In this document: one piece after another, positions 46,401 to 58,189 of the stretch
How the letters are laid out: each line of letters opens with the position of its first letter
How positions within the stretch are numbered: the stretch's first letter is position 1
Origin: Azadirachta indica
Taxonomy: Eukaryota > Streptophyta > Magnoliopsida > Sapindales > Meliaceae
Direction of reading: 5' to 3'
DNA length: 64,000 nt
Assembly (NCBI GenBank): GCA_022749755.1
Contig: CM040452.1
Span: forward strand, 9,008,350-9,072,349
Translations under genes and position numbers: made by a program
Notes under the pieces: model-generated
The model's input: the letters and a program-made list of their open reading frames with translations, nothing else
Told to the model about the DNA's origin: nothing
Database searches by the model: none

Positions 46401-48951
46401 ATTCAATGTTAGGGGAATCCCACTATTATCATTTGGAAGTGGTCATAATTAATTTCTCATTTCTTTGGTAAAAGTTCTTCTCATTCTCTTAAGTGTATCA
46501 AATACTTTACTATAGTAAGACTTATTTTTGGCTTTTGTTGTAAAATTTGCTTATAATTGCTACGCTAACACTCTTGCATCCTCTTTACATATAAAGGAAT
46601 TAATTTAGTAACTTAAGGCATTAAAACACCCTTGTTTACAACCTTAGAATTATTAGATTGTAAGATAGTCATCTAGACGTATTGTATACTATAACGTTAA
46701 GGTAAAACAATATTAGCTAACCTAATAGCTATTGTGACCTACCTTCTCAACATTTATTTCTTTACATTATTACTATATATATATCTCACTCTTACGCACC
46801 ATAGACTTATAATTTGATTCTTGTATCATAATGAATACTATAGTAATAATACTTGTAGGTATTAAATTGCTCTAGTCAACCATCTTACCTCCTAAAGTTG
46901 CAATATCATAACTCTCGGACCACTAGGTGAGATTAAAGAAATGTGGTAGGCTTTAGTCCCTACAACTTAGTCTAGACATTACAAAGCTCAATTCAATTTG
47001 AAGGCACAATCTCAACAAGCACATCAAACATATCTTAAGGTCTATTCAAATACGACATTGATCAAAATCTAACACGTGCATTTAGTAAATTTTTCTCAAA
47101 CAATAGTTAAGGTTTCAATTGTTAAAAATTTAAGGAAAAGATAAAGAAATGGTCCCTACATAGAGATAAACTAACATAAATCATGGAATACGTCTACATA
47201 TTTTGTTTTTTGTGCCAAAAGGTATTGAGACATTACTTAAAACACTTTCTTAAGAACCACTGGAGTTAAAAAGTTTTCTTAAGTACCACTTGATCTTAAA
47301 CAATGATTTAGGGGGACCATCTAAGGACCACTAAAAATCGGCTTTAGTAGTTTGATACCTAGCCTTAAGGTGATAAGCTAATCCTTATAAACCAATTAAA
47401 ATATGACATGTAGTATGCAATTAAACATAAAGTAAATAAGTCATTCTATGAGTGCCCTAAAGGGACAAATTAAGAGAAAGAATTAGGTATCACATGACTT
47501 GTACTAATTATGGTAAAGGGTTAGCCTTGTAAATAAACATATTTTTCTAATAATGTTGAAGAATGGACCTTGTATTGTCATCTCTCCTTAATTTTTCATT
47601 TAAGTGTTTTTCTTTTATTTCTAGAGAGAAAAATTATTAAAGTGTGCTCCACCACTCCTCATTGTCAAGTTAAGCATCAAAGTATAGGCTTGTTAAAAGA
47701 ACTCCAATTATCTTCTCTTAGTATTTTATTGCAAATAACTAGAGAGATTTAAAAAGAGAGGGAATTTCATATAATATAGGAAACAACTTCATTTCCCTTC
47801 ACCATCACACATTATTCTCTTAGTTTTATTTTTCTTTTCGATGTTTTGAAACCTAGTTATGTTTGTGTTAGAGTTTGGGAGAGACTTTTGCTGCTTATGT
47901 TGCTGCTACTTGATAAACTAATTCTTTTTAGCGAAGAAACACTTTATGTTGAACTAGTACAAATTTTCTTACATCAACAAACATATATAAAGCAATAATT
48001 GAATCTAAAATTGTCCAATTGACTGTAGTTTTCTCATGCCACATGCAATAAATATAGCACAAGTTAAAAGGATTTCATTCAAATTAGCTTCAAAAATATC
48101 AACACATATGTAATATGCACTAATGGGTATAACGTTACTCAACATATGTAATATGTATTGATGGGTATAATTTTAGTCATCACTTATTTGTGGGCATGTT
48201 AATGAGGGATGGTGAAAATAATTTTTTCCATAAGAAATAGGAGAAGATGAAAACAATGTTAGACTAAAGAAATTTGAAACCAAGCATATAGATAGGGTTT
48301 TCAAGACTTTACTCAAATTGGTAGGATGTAATAGTTTGTACCTCTAACAATGATTGGTACATCACTACGAGATAATATCTCAATAATGAGATAACAATCT
48401 AAAGTTTTAATTATTTCAAAACTAAAATTGGAGATTATCGATAATGTCAATGCAAAGTAAACTAAGCTCTCGAAGTACTAGATTCCATATCATCTTTTTC
48501 TAAATTAAGCAATCAAATAAAGATTAGATATCAAGTAATATACTCTTAAAGAAGAAATAAGTTTAAAAAAAAACATCAAAGAACACCATCAACATCTATA
48601 CTTTACTAATGATATATATAAGCTCTTAAAGAAGAAAAGTAATTAAAAAAGAATAGGCCTATGAAATTTTCTAAAAGAATTAAAAAAAAGAACATCTCTA
48701 AAATGGCAAAGGATTGAAGTAATGAAATAAATACATATAAATAGCAGAATCTTAAAACTCCATAATAGTAAATTCTTCATATTCATAATTTTTAAAAGAT
48801 AAACATAACCCAAGTGACAATATACAAAATTAACATTTAGGTATACACAAAGATAGGAAATAGACAAACCTTCTATTCTTGAAATGGTGCTTTGTTGATT
48901 AGAACATCAAGGTCTCTGTAGACTTACGTGGAACCTACATAATAATTTAGA

Positions 48952-49025
48952 ATTAAAAGTGGATGCCAAATCAATTTAGTTAACATAGATTTGCCTAAAC
49001 CTTTGGAACCCATTATTAACACCAC
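48952..49025 (-). pseudogene. P-loop (Walker A) fragment, NB-ARC-like
   Basis: On the minus strand, one frame reads LVVLIMGSKGLGKSMLTKLI. The G-S-K-G-L-G-K-S core followed by hydrophobic residues and K-L-I is what a nucleotide-binding P-loop looks like, closest in feel to the kinase-1 motif of plant NB-ARC resistance proteins (GMGGLGKT). The frame runs on about 12 codons and then meets a stop; no later NB-ARC motif (kinase 2, GLPL, MHD) was found in the next few hundred bases. It may be an exon of a degenerate gene or chance. Confidence 0.35.
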
Positions 49026-49109
49026 CAATTGTATGTGTGCATGCTTGCATGTGTATAGTATGCATTCCAAAACACATGCACATAACGTCACATATGTTTA
49101 AAGGGAAAG

Positions 49110-49350
49110 AATCAGTTACCCAATATTTTTATATATATTTATATATCAATTATTGATCATTAGATATATGAACCTCTAATAGTTGAAATTAAATTTTATA
49201 CATATAATTAATACATAATTAATACACCATATTGTACGTGTTAGATTAAATATTAACCATTAGAGATGTTTAGATCCAATAATTCACAAAATAGTGTAAA
49301 AATATGTGCAAGCTACAATATGAGGCTATTGATCCATCCCATGTTTAAAT
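49110..49350. repeat. Hairpin MITE-like repeat, copy 7
   Basis: Shows TAATAGTTGAAATTAAATTT, ATATAATTAATACATAATTA and the end phrase TGATCCATCCCATGTTT, in the family order. Confidence 0.5.
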
Positions 49351-50382
49351 ATTAAAACTTAAATTTGAAACAAGCTTTTTAAATGCTAGTTAAGTTTTAT
49401 GTAATAAATAAAGAGACTATTAAAAAAATCAAAATTTGATATTGCTTTTAACTTTTCACAATAGTAGTTGTAAAATATTCCAAATTAATTTGAATTAAAA
49501 AAGACAATTTCTAAGATTTGTCGTAAGATTGTTAGAGTATAATAATATCATAAAAATTTACTTTTTAACTATTAAGAAATATTACAAAACATTATTCTTG
49601 TAGTGTGCTAAAAATACAAAATTTTTATGGTGCTCATCTCTATGAAGCTTTTTTTAATATTATGTCCTTAAGTTTTCTCAACTATAAATTCTTAAAATTG
49701 TTGTTCTAAGTTATTGTGCCTATGGGTGCAACCTTACAGCTTTGGTCATTGAATCTTAGAATGTAAACTGCATTTTTCATCCAATTTTGCACCAAGATAC
49801 ATTCTTAAAGAGATAAAATTTGTTCTTTTTTAGGATAATGTCCTTACTTGCCTTGACGAATTCACAATATCTACTATTATCACACTATTTTCAAATTTTT
49901 TTGTGGCTATTTCTATTTACTTCTACCTTTGTTTAATTTTTTACAATTCTTGTTGTTGTCTCATTGTTCTACCTATTATTTGTGTTATGTTATAGGTTTG
50001 CCTATATTTTGTTGTTTTCATTGTTCATTATTATCCTGCTATTAGTGTGGCAAGTTTCATTGTGGTCCTTCCACGTTGTTTTATTTCTTCTAACCTAATA
50101 GTTCACAATACATTATCACACAACTTCTGATTTTTATGTTATCATTATGTCATGCACTTGTTTAATATAACTATCATCATGAGTAATACTCTTTAGTTTC
50201 TATTAAATGACATCCTCCATATAAAAAAATAAAACTACTTTTGGTAACAACTAATTATCAGGTTTATTGTTGTCATTCAATAGTTGATGTATTATCACTA
50301 CAATTTAGAGTTTTATTTGAGATGTTTAATCTGTCAAAGTTACATTTTATCATGTTAAAAGTACAAGCAAAAGCTATTTATC

Positions 50383-50601
50383 TTAAATCTTTATTGTTAA
50401 AATCCCCTTTCTAGAAATAATGGATTCATAAAGTTCACGCTTAAGCAATGATATATCTTTATCATCATCTACACCAAATGCTTGAAGAGTGAATATTATA
50501 TTAGATTTTGTCAATTTAATTAACCGATCTAGGAAAGCTATGATTTTATTAGTAAAAGGGACTAGGTTAGCTATCCATGATACCTTATATTCGCTTACAT
50601 C
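50383..50601 (-). other. Unassigned open frame without start codon
   Basis: 72 codons are open on the minus strand, with ordinary rather than low-complexity composition (parts read FLDRLIKLTKSNIIF and GVDDDKDISLLKREL). No ATG opens it and I recognise no domain. It lies 1.4 kb upstream, on the same strand, of the P-loop fragment and could be part of the same degenerate gene. Confidence 0.25.
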
Positions 50602-51176
50602 CTAAAGATATAAGCTCAAGTTCGCTTAGTGTTAGATTTGAGACAATAAATAAAAATGTGTATTTAAACCTTTTTAGTCATAAATAATAATGATTTAGAT
50701 ATTAACTAGCTAATTAAATTTAAATTATTATTCAAATATTTAAATAGTTTCTATCTAAATTGATTTAATTATATTAAGGGTTAAATAAACATTTAAATAA
50801 TTAATTATTTTTGTTTTACTTTTAAATAATTTTAATAATAAAATTATTATTTATAATTCAATCCTAAAGTACACCGAAAATAAGATAGTACTAAATATAA
50901 TGTAATTATATCAAATTTATTTCCATTTTTTCAAGTCTAATCTAGTTCAATATACCAAATAAGCCCTTGATATGAATTAAATATTCCTTCATTGTAATTT
51001 TTTTTTAAAAAAAAGGGAAGTGCATTGACCTTAGCTTGTTTATTCAAATCGAACAGTGATAGAGACATGCTTTGTATGATGCATCTACAGAATAAGTTAC
51101 ACAGAAAAAATATAGGCATGTGGCACACAAATGTCAAAATATAAGAAACTCAAGTGGGGACCACTAACCCATTGTA

Positions 51177-51188
51177 TCTATATTAAAA
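51177..51188 (+). promoter_or_regulatory. Possible TATA box of the bZIP gene
   Basis: CTATATTAAAAG-like sequence about 130 bp before the 5'-UTR donor at 51320; it would place transcription start near 51215. Weak evidence. Confidence 0.35.
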
Positions 51189-51214
51189 GGCAGCTATCTA
51201 TGGCAGTTACAGAA

Positions 51215-51319
51215 CTATTGAGCACCACACACCACACCGTAGATTCACTTCCCTTCCTTTCTGACATTGTCTTCCCCAGCCTTCCCTTCTCTTTAATCCA
51301 TTGCTCCTAATAAGATCAG
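51215..51319 (+). other. Probable 5'-UTR exon of the bZIP gene
   Basis: A C-rich leader-like segment ending GATCAG|GTATAAAT at 51319/51320. The matching acceptor is TTTTGCAG, ending at 52446, six bases before the ATG, which gives a 5'-UTR intron of about 1.1 kb. The left edge is inferred from the possible TATA box. Confidence 0.55.
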
Positions 51320-52452
51320 GTATAAATTCTTTTCAGTAATTCATTTTTAATTATTTATTTGCTTGTTTCGATGATTGATCTGCTTCATTATTTAGTTGTA
51401 GTAAATTTGCATGTGATCATATTCATGTAACCTTGCATGTAATGAAATTACAATATTTAAAAATATATAAATTTGATAAGATGATTCTTTTACACAAATC
51501 TTAAACTTAAACTATGACATAATCGAATTTAGAAAAAATTTCAAAATATAAAAATAAAAAAGATAATTGTTTTTCGTAATTGATTTTATTGTATTTTAAA
51601 ATAATTATATTTGTAATTTGTGTCATCTGTAACTCTTAAACTATGAATTCAGGCTATTAGTTGATGAATCCAATATGTTTTCTATATTTATATGAAGTTT
51701 GAATAAAGGTGGTGATACTTATAGCTAACTTTTTATATATTTACACCTCATTTAATATTCTTATTATCATTTAATAAATACAAAGGTAATAGTGTATGAA
51801 TTAGAGAAAGTAAAGAAATAAATTTTATCTCCCTTGTTAGTTTATGAAAAGTAGAGATTTTGGTATTTAGTAAAGCGATTTCATTAGATAATATTTTTTT
51901 TCTTCAACTTTGTATGACATATGAAATTTGTGTGTTTGTTTTTAAGTAAATCCAAGTCTTTATTTGGTTAAGAATAAATACAATCAAATAGATTGTTCAA
52001 GTTAGCATTTATTTTTATTTCTTATATAAGTATGATGTCAAAAAAAGTAAGGATGGAATGGTAGTCACGACTTTAGTTATTTTTCATTAGTGGATGGTAA
52101 ATGAAAAGAAAGATTTTCTTTTGATTGTAGTTGAAAAGTAACTTTGTTTGTTACCTAAGAAATTGTAGCCCTACCTAAAGTGATTTCAAATCTAGATGTT
52201 TAATATGAAATGAATGGTAGATGTGATATACTGATCATTACACAATAGTTTCTTAGATGTAAAAGACAAAACAGACAAATAATAAAAAATAAAAAATTGA
52301 AATTAAATGTTATATTTGTTAAATAAAAGAATATAAAATAAAATAAAATTATTTTTTTGATTGGTCCTTTTATTGTGATATGTAAGACCATATATATATA
52401 TATTTATAGATCATAAGCATTATATTATCATTGATTAATTTTGCAGTACAAA

Positions 52453-54107
52453 ATGGCACTTTCTGATTCAGTTAGTGTTGGCTATGGAGGTGGAGAACCC
52501 GAATCACCACATCAAACACCAAAATCACCCAAGGACCAAGCATCTTCCCCGTTAGATAGACAAAATTCAATCTTTTCACTTACTCTTGATGAAATTCAAC
52601 TCAAGAGTGGCAGGAATTTTGGTTCTATGAATATGGATGAATTCCTTACCAACTTATGGAATGTGGATGAAAAACAAGTTTCTTCACAATCACCACCCAA
52701 CCAAAGTGAATTGCAACCTATCAATGATAATAATGTCATACAAACTGACCCACCCACTTTGACAAGACAAAATTCATTTTCCATCCCAATCCAAATTTGT
52801 AAGAAAACTCTAGATGAAGTATGGTCCGAAATCCAAAAGAATGTCTCCATGGACAACATTATTAGTAACCATAAACCTCTTGAACGCCAACAAACATTTG
52901 GAGAGATTACTTTGGAAGAGTTTCTTATAAAGGCTGGGGTTGTTCAAGAACCAACAACAACACCAAAGTCTCTTTCTCAACAGCAAAAAGTAGATCGACA
53001 ACCAATTCAAATCAACAATATTAATAACAACACTTGTTTGGATGCCAGCTTTGACATGGAGCCTAATTCTATGATAGCATTAGCATTTTCTACTCATCAA
53101 AATGTGGGAAACGATTTACTGGTCAATAAAGCTTATGGAGCATATCCAATTTATACGCTAACTAATACTAATATTGTTGAAAATGACAAGAGTACTCATG
53201 GAGTTTTAGAGACTAGTGGTGTAAAGAACAATAGAAAGAGAATAATAGATGGTCCGCTAGAGATGGTTGTAGAGAGGAGGCAGCGAAGAATGATAAAGAA
53301 TAGGGAATCTGCAGCAAGATCTCGGGCTAGGAAACAGGTAGTTCATTTATGTTATTATAAATTTCTATTTTTTTTTATTGTTATTACATTGAATTTTACT
53401 TTATACTACAGGCATACACAGTTGAGTTGGAATTAGAGTTAACTCAACTTAAGGAAGAGAATGAACAACTAAAGCAAACTGTGGTAAATATACTTATCTT
53501 ATCTTGTAAACATTCAAAGGATTATTTTTTACTTTTTATTTGTGTTATTTATCAACACTAATGTTCTTTTTTGTTTTTTGTTTTCAATTACTTTGGCAAC
53601 ATCTAGATGGAACTTGAGCAAAAGCGAGCGCAAGAGGTAATTATTAATGCTTTATTTCTAAAATAGATGAAGCAATATATTGCTTCAATTATTCCTTCAA
53701 AATCAAATATATAACCTTCTATACAAGTTCTTTTATTCAAAAAAATTCATGTAAATTGATATACCACCACTATATCATTTTCATAATTACATATCTTATT
53801 TTTATATTTTTAATATTTTATTTCAATTTAGCGTTAATAAAAAGTTTTTGATTTTTGTTACATAAAGTTAATTGGTTTCATTCTTTATTTTTTTCTAAAA
53901 TTACATTATTCAAGTTATAATTACTCCTACTAATTTTTCCTTTATATTATTTGAATTTTTTTTTCTTAAAATGATATTATCATTACTATTACTATTACGG
54001 GTTAGTTCTAATAATAGATTTTCAAAAGGAACAAGCAATCAAAAAAGGCAAGAAAGAAGGGTGAGAACTTGAAGACATTAAGCAGAACAACAAGCTCTGG
54101 TTGGTGA
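52453..54107 (+). CDS. Group-A bZIP transcription factor (ABI5/AREB/DPBF-like)
   Basis: A nuclear DNA-binding protein expected to bind ABRE/G-box sites (ACGTG) in abscisic-acid responses. Exons 52453-53337, 53412-53483, 53607-53636 and 54018-54107 give 358 residues; all introns are GT-AG and in phase 0. Three N-terminal conserved blocks with kinase-site-like R-Q-x-S/T are visible: RQNSIFSLTLDEIQ (36-49), RQNSFSIPIQICKKTLDEVW (105-124) and RQQTFGEITLEEFLIKAG (145-162). The basic region 274-295 has the N-x7-R signature (Asn283, Arg291), and the zipper has Leu301, 308, 315 and 322. The C-terminus, LSRTTSSGW (350-358), fits the C4 motif (LRRT-x-T/S-x-x-W). Exon 4 starts after AATAATAG: the alternative acceptor at TTTTCAAAAG reads a different frame and stops after 12 codons, losing C4. 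Exon 3 is a 30-bp microexon containing Leu322. Which family member it is cannot be said. Confidence 0.9.
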
Positions 54108-54119
54108 ATTAAGAGAACC

Positions 54120-57100
54120 AAACAAGACATGAATGTATATTTACCTATATACATATATACATATACATATATATAGACAATAATACTTAAATCTATATAC
54201 TAGTTTCTATATATTTGTCAACTTTGATGTATATAAATAAGTTATCAGGTGAGGAAGTTTGTTATATATAATATATGTTATACATGGTGTCTCTGTCTAT
54301 TTTACTTAAAGAAATATAAATTAATACAATATATTGTGTCCATTACATTTTAATTCAGGTGTACCTTTTTTTCACTTAAACTAGATTATTTCTATGACAT
54401 ATATATATGGGCGTGCCCTTTTTTTGTTCCACTTTGCTCATAATATAGCAATAATTTTTTTTAATTTATTTTTCTTAACAATTTTTACAATCATGATTTA
54501 ACCACTCTTGAGGTCTTACATCGATTAAATATCTACCATGGCTTGAATTTTGTGATATACATAATTAAGATTAGATCATTTCATCTACTTTATTTTGATT
54601 TTTATTACATAAATTTAACATTAATTATTATAAGGAATTATGACTTATTTATAAAAAATTATTTTATCATTCCTTGATAAAAAGTTATTAATTTATCTTT
54701 TAATAATAGTTTTTTTAAAAGATTTAATTTACTTAAAAAGAATTTCAAGTTAAATAAGGATTTAACATATTCAAGAAATAGTTTATGTTAAATAAGGAGT
54801 AAGAATATTAGTCTTAAAAGAAATAGAATACCCTACAATATATAATAGGTTAGATACTTGATTTTGAAGTGTAAGAAAGGGGGTATATGTAAAATACTAC
54901 ATAATTGATGTTTGTTATGAGTAATTGAAATATATTTGAGTCAAATTGTTTAATATACGAACGAGGAAGTGTTGAGCTATTAATGTGAATCTTATTAAAT
55001 TATTTTCTCATCTATGAATGTAGTCTAATTAAATGCGAATCATATTAAATTGTTATATCTCTTTATACAGTATCTTATTTATTTCATGCATTATTAATCT
55101 TGATATCTTATACACTCAAAAGTATTCCACCAACAATTTGAAAGAACACTAGGCAACCTAAGAGGGAGAGGGTGAATTAGGTGTTTAAAACATTTGCCAA
55201 ATTAATATGCAATATAATATTTAGTTCTAATCTAATCAATATAAACTATTATATATGCAATATAATAAATTTAACACTATATTATATTGGTCACAATGTA
55301 TAAAATTAGACAATTAAGCACAGAATGAGTGTGAGCAAATATGTGTAACAATTATAAATATAAAAATACAAATAATAAAGAAGAGGAGTTAGAAAAATGA
55401 AACACAATAGTTTTTATATTGTTCAGCAAAATCTAACATACATTCATGCCTCCAAGCTAACCATGCTTGAGGATTTCATTTCTTGTACCTTCAAACCTAA
55501 AAGCAAGCAATTACAAAATCAAGTGAATTTAACGGGAGCCATTCAGAACCTTACATTGAGAGAATTTGTTCCGATGCTTCTTCAATCTTTTGCAAACCAA
55601 GTGTGCTTTTTTTCACATTAACACAAAAGGATTACAAAGAAGATAATGTTGATCAATGAATTGACAATCACTATTTTTCTTTAAATAAACAATTAAAAAC
55701 TAGAATGTATAATAAATTATATGTACGATTTCTAAACTCAAAGTATTTGTATTACACTTTTAAAATGTGTAACTAAGTTTTTGAAATGTGCAAAAATCAA
55801 ATTAGTTTAGGCTATTATTAACACGAAAACATTAAAAGTTTGCTGTCACTAGTCATTATCACCCTGAAAATTAATATGAATTTTTTAGAAAATAGTCTAT
55901 CTTTTAAAAGGAAACAGTCTACCATATGGTGGGAAAAAGTTCAACCTTTGGTTTCTACAGTTATGACTCTGTTCATCAATTTACTCTTCCCGGTTCACTA
56001 TTTATCAATTTTTTTGAACCAATAGCCAAAATCAGTTTTCTGAAATTTAGTCAATATTTTGGTTCAAAGGTTTCTAGTATGGTTCACTTTTATATTATTC
56101 ATTGAATCAGTTTTCAACAAATTTAAAATTCTTCAGATCATTCCTTTACAATTTAGTCCTTATAACTTAGGAAAAATGGTAATTTATTCCTTATTAGATT
56201 TTTACTTATTATACTTATTGTCCTATTAAATAAAAATAGCCAAATTCCTCTACGTCGTCGAGAATTTTCTGTTAACAAAAAAATTGTGCTTTTATAATAT
56301 TGCCCTTTACTAGAAAATTGACATTGTGGCTGACATGGATGTGATATATTATGGAAAAGAGTGAACGAAAAAAAAAAAATTTTTCTTTACATATAATTAT
56401 AATTAGATTACTATATATACAAATAATATCATTAAATTATTATAAATTAATAACAATTAGAAGTATTGTATCCTTATTAATATTAATTTATCAAGCTAAT
56501 CAAAAGACTAATATATTTGATTAATTTTTTTACAATTATTTTTTTTTCTTCTCTTTCTTTCCTTCCTTCTATAGTTGACTTACTCTTTCCTTCCATGGCC
56601 GGCCAACATCCCTACCTAGCTTTAAATCCAATTAAACTAAATCAAATTTGTAAGAAAATAAAAATTAAAAAAATGCAGCAATAATACAAACTGTAGCTCT
56701 TCAAACTTTTGCAAAACAGCTCTAGTGACCAACTACTGAAAAATTCCAAAAGTTCAAACTGCAAAATAATTAATTTTTTCATTAATTACTTTAATTTTTT
56801 AGACAAAAAAATTTAAAAACCCTTTTTTAAAAAAAACACAAGCAAGATATATTAGTATAAGGACTCTTAACCAAGTATAACATTATTTTGAGAAAAATGT
56901 TCAAAATTAAAAGAATTTTTACGTGTAACCACAAATTCTGATTATACTTCATCAAAGACCCAAAAAAATAAGAATGAGAAAGTTCATTGTTGAAAAAAAA
57001 TTAATTTACAAACAAATTAAATAAAGTAAAACAAAGATGTATGGTAATGAATTCTTAAAGAAATACACTGATACTGTAAAGTAAAGTAGTACTAAATTTT

Positions 57101-57375
57101 GGCATCAAATAGAAATTCATAGAGAAAACTCAGCTCAATCTACCATAAAAGATAATTTGTCTAATAAAACTAACCAAATTAGCAATTGGGTACTAAAGAA
57201 AAACTTGGAGAAGAAAAAGGTTCAATTGGATGTTTATAGTTGGGTTTAGTGAAGCTTCAAGGTTGTTTTGGTAACAAAGTGGTAAGCAAAAAATTGTGAG
57301 AAAGAGAGGAAATATCTAAATAGAGAAATTTTCTAATTTATTAGTTGCATTATATACTATTGATACCTAAAAATA
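54120..57375. other. Gene-free DNA downstream of the bZIP gene
   Basis: Includes the bZIP 3' UTR in the first few hundred bases. The segment 55390-55620 (an open frame with CATGCCTCCAAGCTAACC) resembles phrases common in decayed plant retroelements, but I cannot place it. The rest is AT-rich without recognisable features. Confidence 0.35.
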
Positions 57376-58000
57376 TACCTTCGGCCTAGGCTAAATCCAA
57401 CTTTAAAGTTACATCATTTTGTCTATATAGTGTACAAAGATATAAGTGAACACAAACCACTCTTTGTGGCATAAATTGTGGGTTAAGGTTTGAAGGGTAA
57501 AAGTAGGCTCATGTTTGGCTGAATCAATATAAATATCCTTGATTAAGCCTACTTGGGAGACTTTACGCTAAAAAAGAAATCCATTATATGATTTTTTTTA
57601 ATATTACGGTGGAATAACCACAATATTGTAGGTAATTTGCACTCGACAGGGTTTGAACTTACTTCCTCTAGGGGAGGGAGTGTGTCCTCTTACTGCCAAG
57701 GCCTTAACTAAATCCATTTTATGATTAATCTGATGTAAAAAGAATATAAATCCTAAAAGCCTTAAAACTCATTTAAGCCTAAAGTTTATTGTTTAAGTAA
57801 TATATGATTAATTAAAATAATAGTTTTATTACAAATACAAGTTATTTTATTCCTCTTTTAATTAGAATCAAAATATATGTAAATTTAGTTTTACATAAAA
57901 ACCTATCTTAGGAAAGACAAGTTAAATTAAACTATAATATGAGACCAAATATTGCTCTACCATAATTGAATGTCTCACACTATAAAAAAAAGGCGTGATT
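57376..58000. repeat. Dispersed repeat, copy B, split by a SINE
   Basis: Homologous in order to 45900-46400, but with an extra segment of about 130 bp at 57593-57725 (SINE plus target duplication). Its right edge is near CACTATAAAAAAAAGGCG at 57978. Confidence 0.5.
57593..57709 (-). mobile_element. tRNA-derived SINE with target-site duplication
   Basis: A 117-bp insertion flanked by 16-bp direct repeats AAATCCATTATATGAT (57577-57592) and AAATCCATTTTATGAT (57710-57725), one mismatch. On the minus strand it starts with a tRNA-like head (TTAAGGCCTTGGCAGTAAGA), has a B-box AGTTCAAACCC at about 57650-57660, and ends in a short A tail (TAAAAAAA) right at the duplication. The A-box is less clear. 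The repeat at 45900-46400 lacks it, which gives an empty site. The features match plant SINEs made by target-primed reverse transcription using LINE enzymes. Confidence 0.85.
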
Positions 58001-58189
58001 TAACATGCAAAGGGGACAAAATTACCATTGTTAAACTCTCCCTTATTTTGTTTCCCTAGTCATCCTAATAAATCAGGGCAATATAGGATTTGCCATATTT
58101 GTAAGCATAATATTTAGTGTGCTAAAAAGTATGGTCACAATTTCCTTGTTGCTATTACTGAGGTGAGTGTTTATTTTTCAGTAACATGA

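Larger units (their letters stand above)
45169..51175. other. Intergenic region with repeats and protein-like fragments
   Basis: No intact gene. Apart from the separately listed repeat (45900-46400), P-loop fragment (48952-49025), hairpin repeat (49110-49350) and open frame (50383-50601), I see nothing recognisable. Open frames at 45665, 47570 and 48643 have no family features. Confidence 0.35.

Noticed and set aside
57978..58000. CACTA transposon terminus (CACTATAAAAAAAAGG)
   Set aside because: Only a 5-base match to the family hallmark; no opposite terminus or 3-bp duplication was found.
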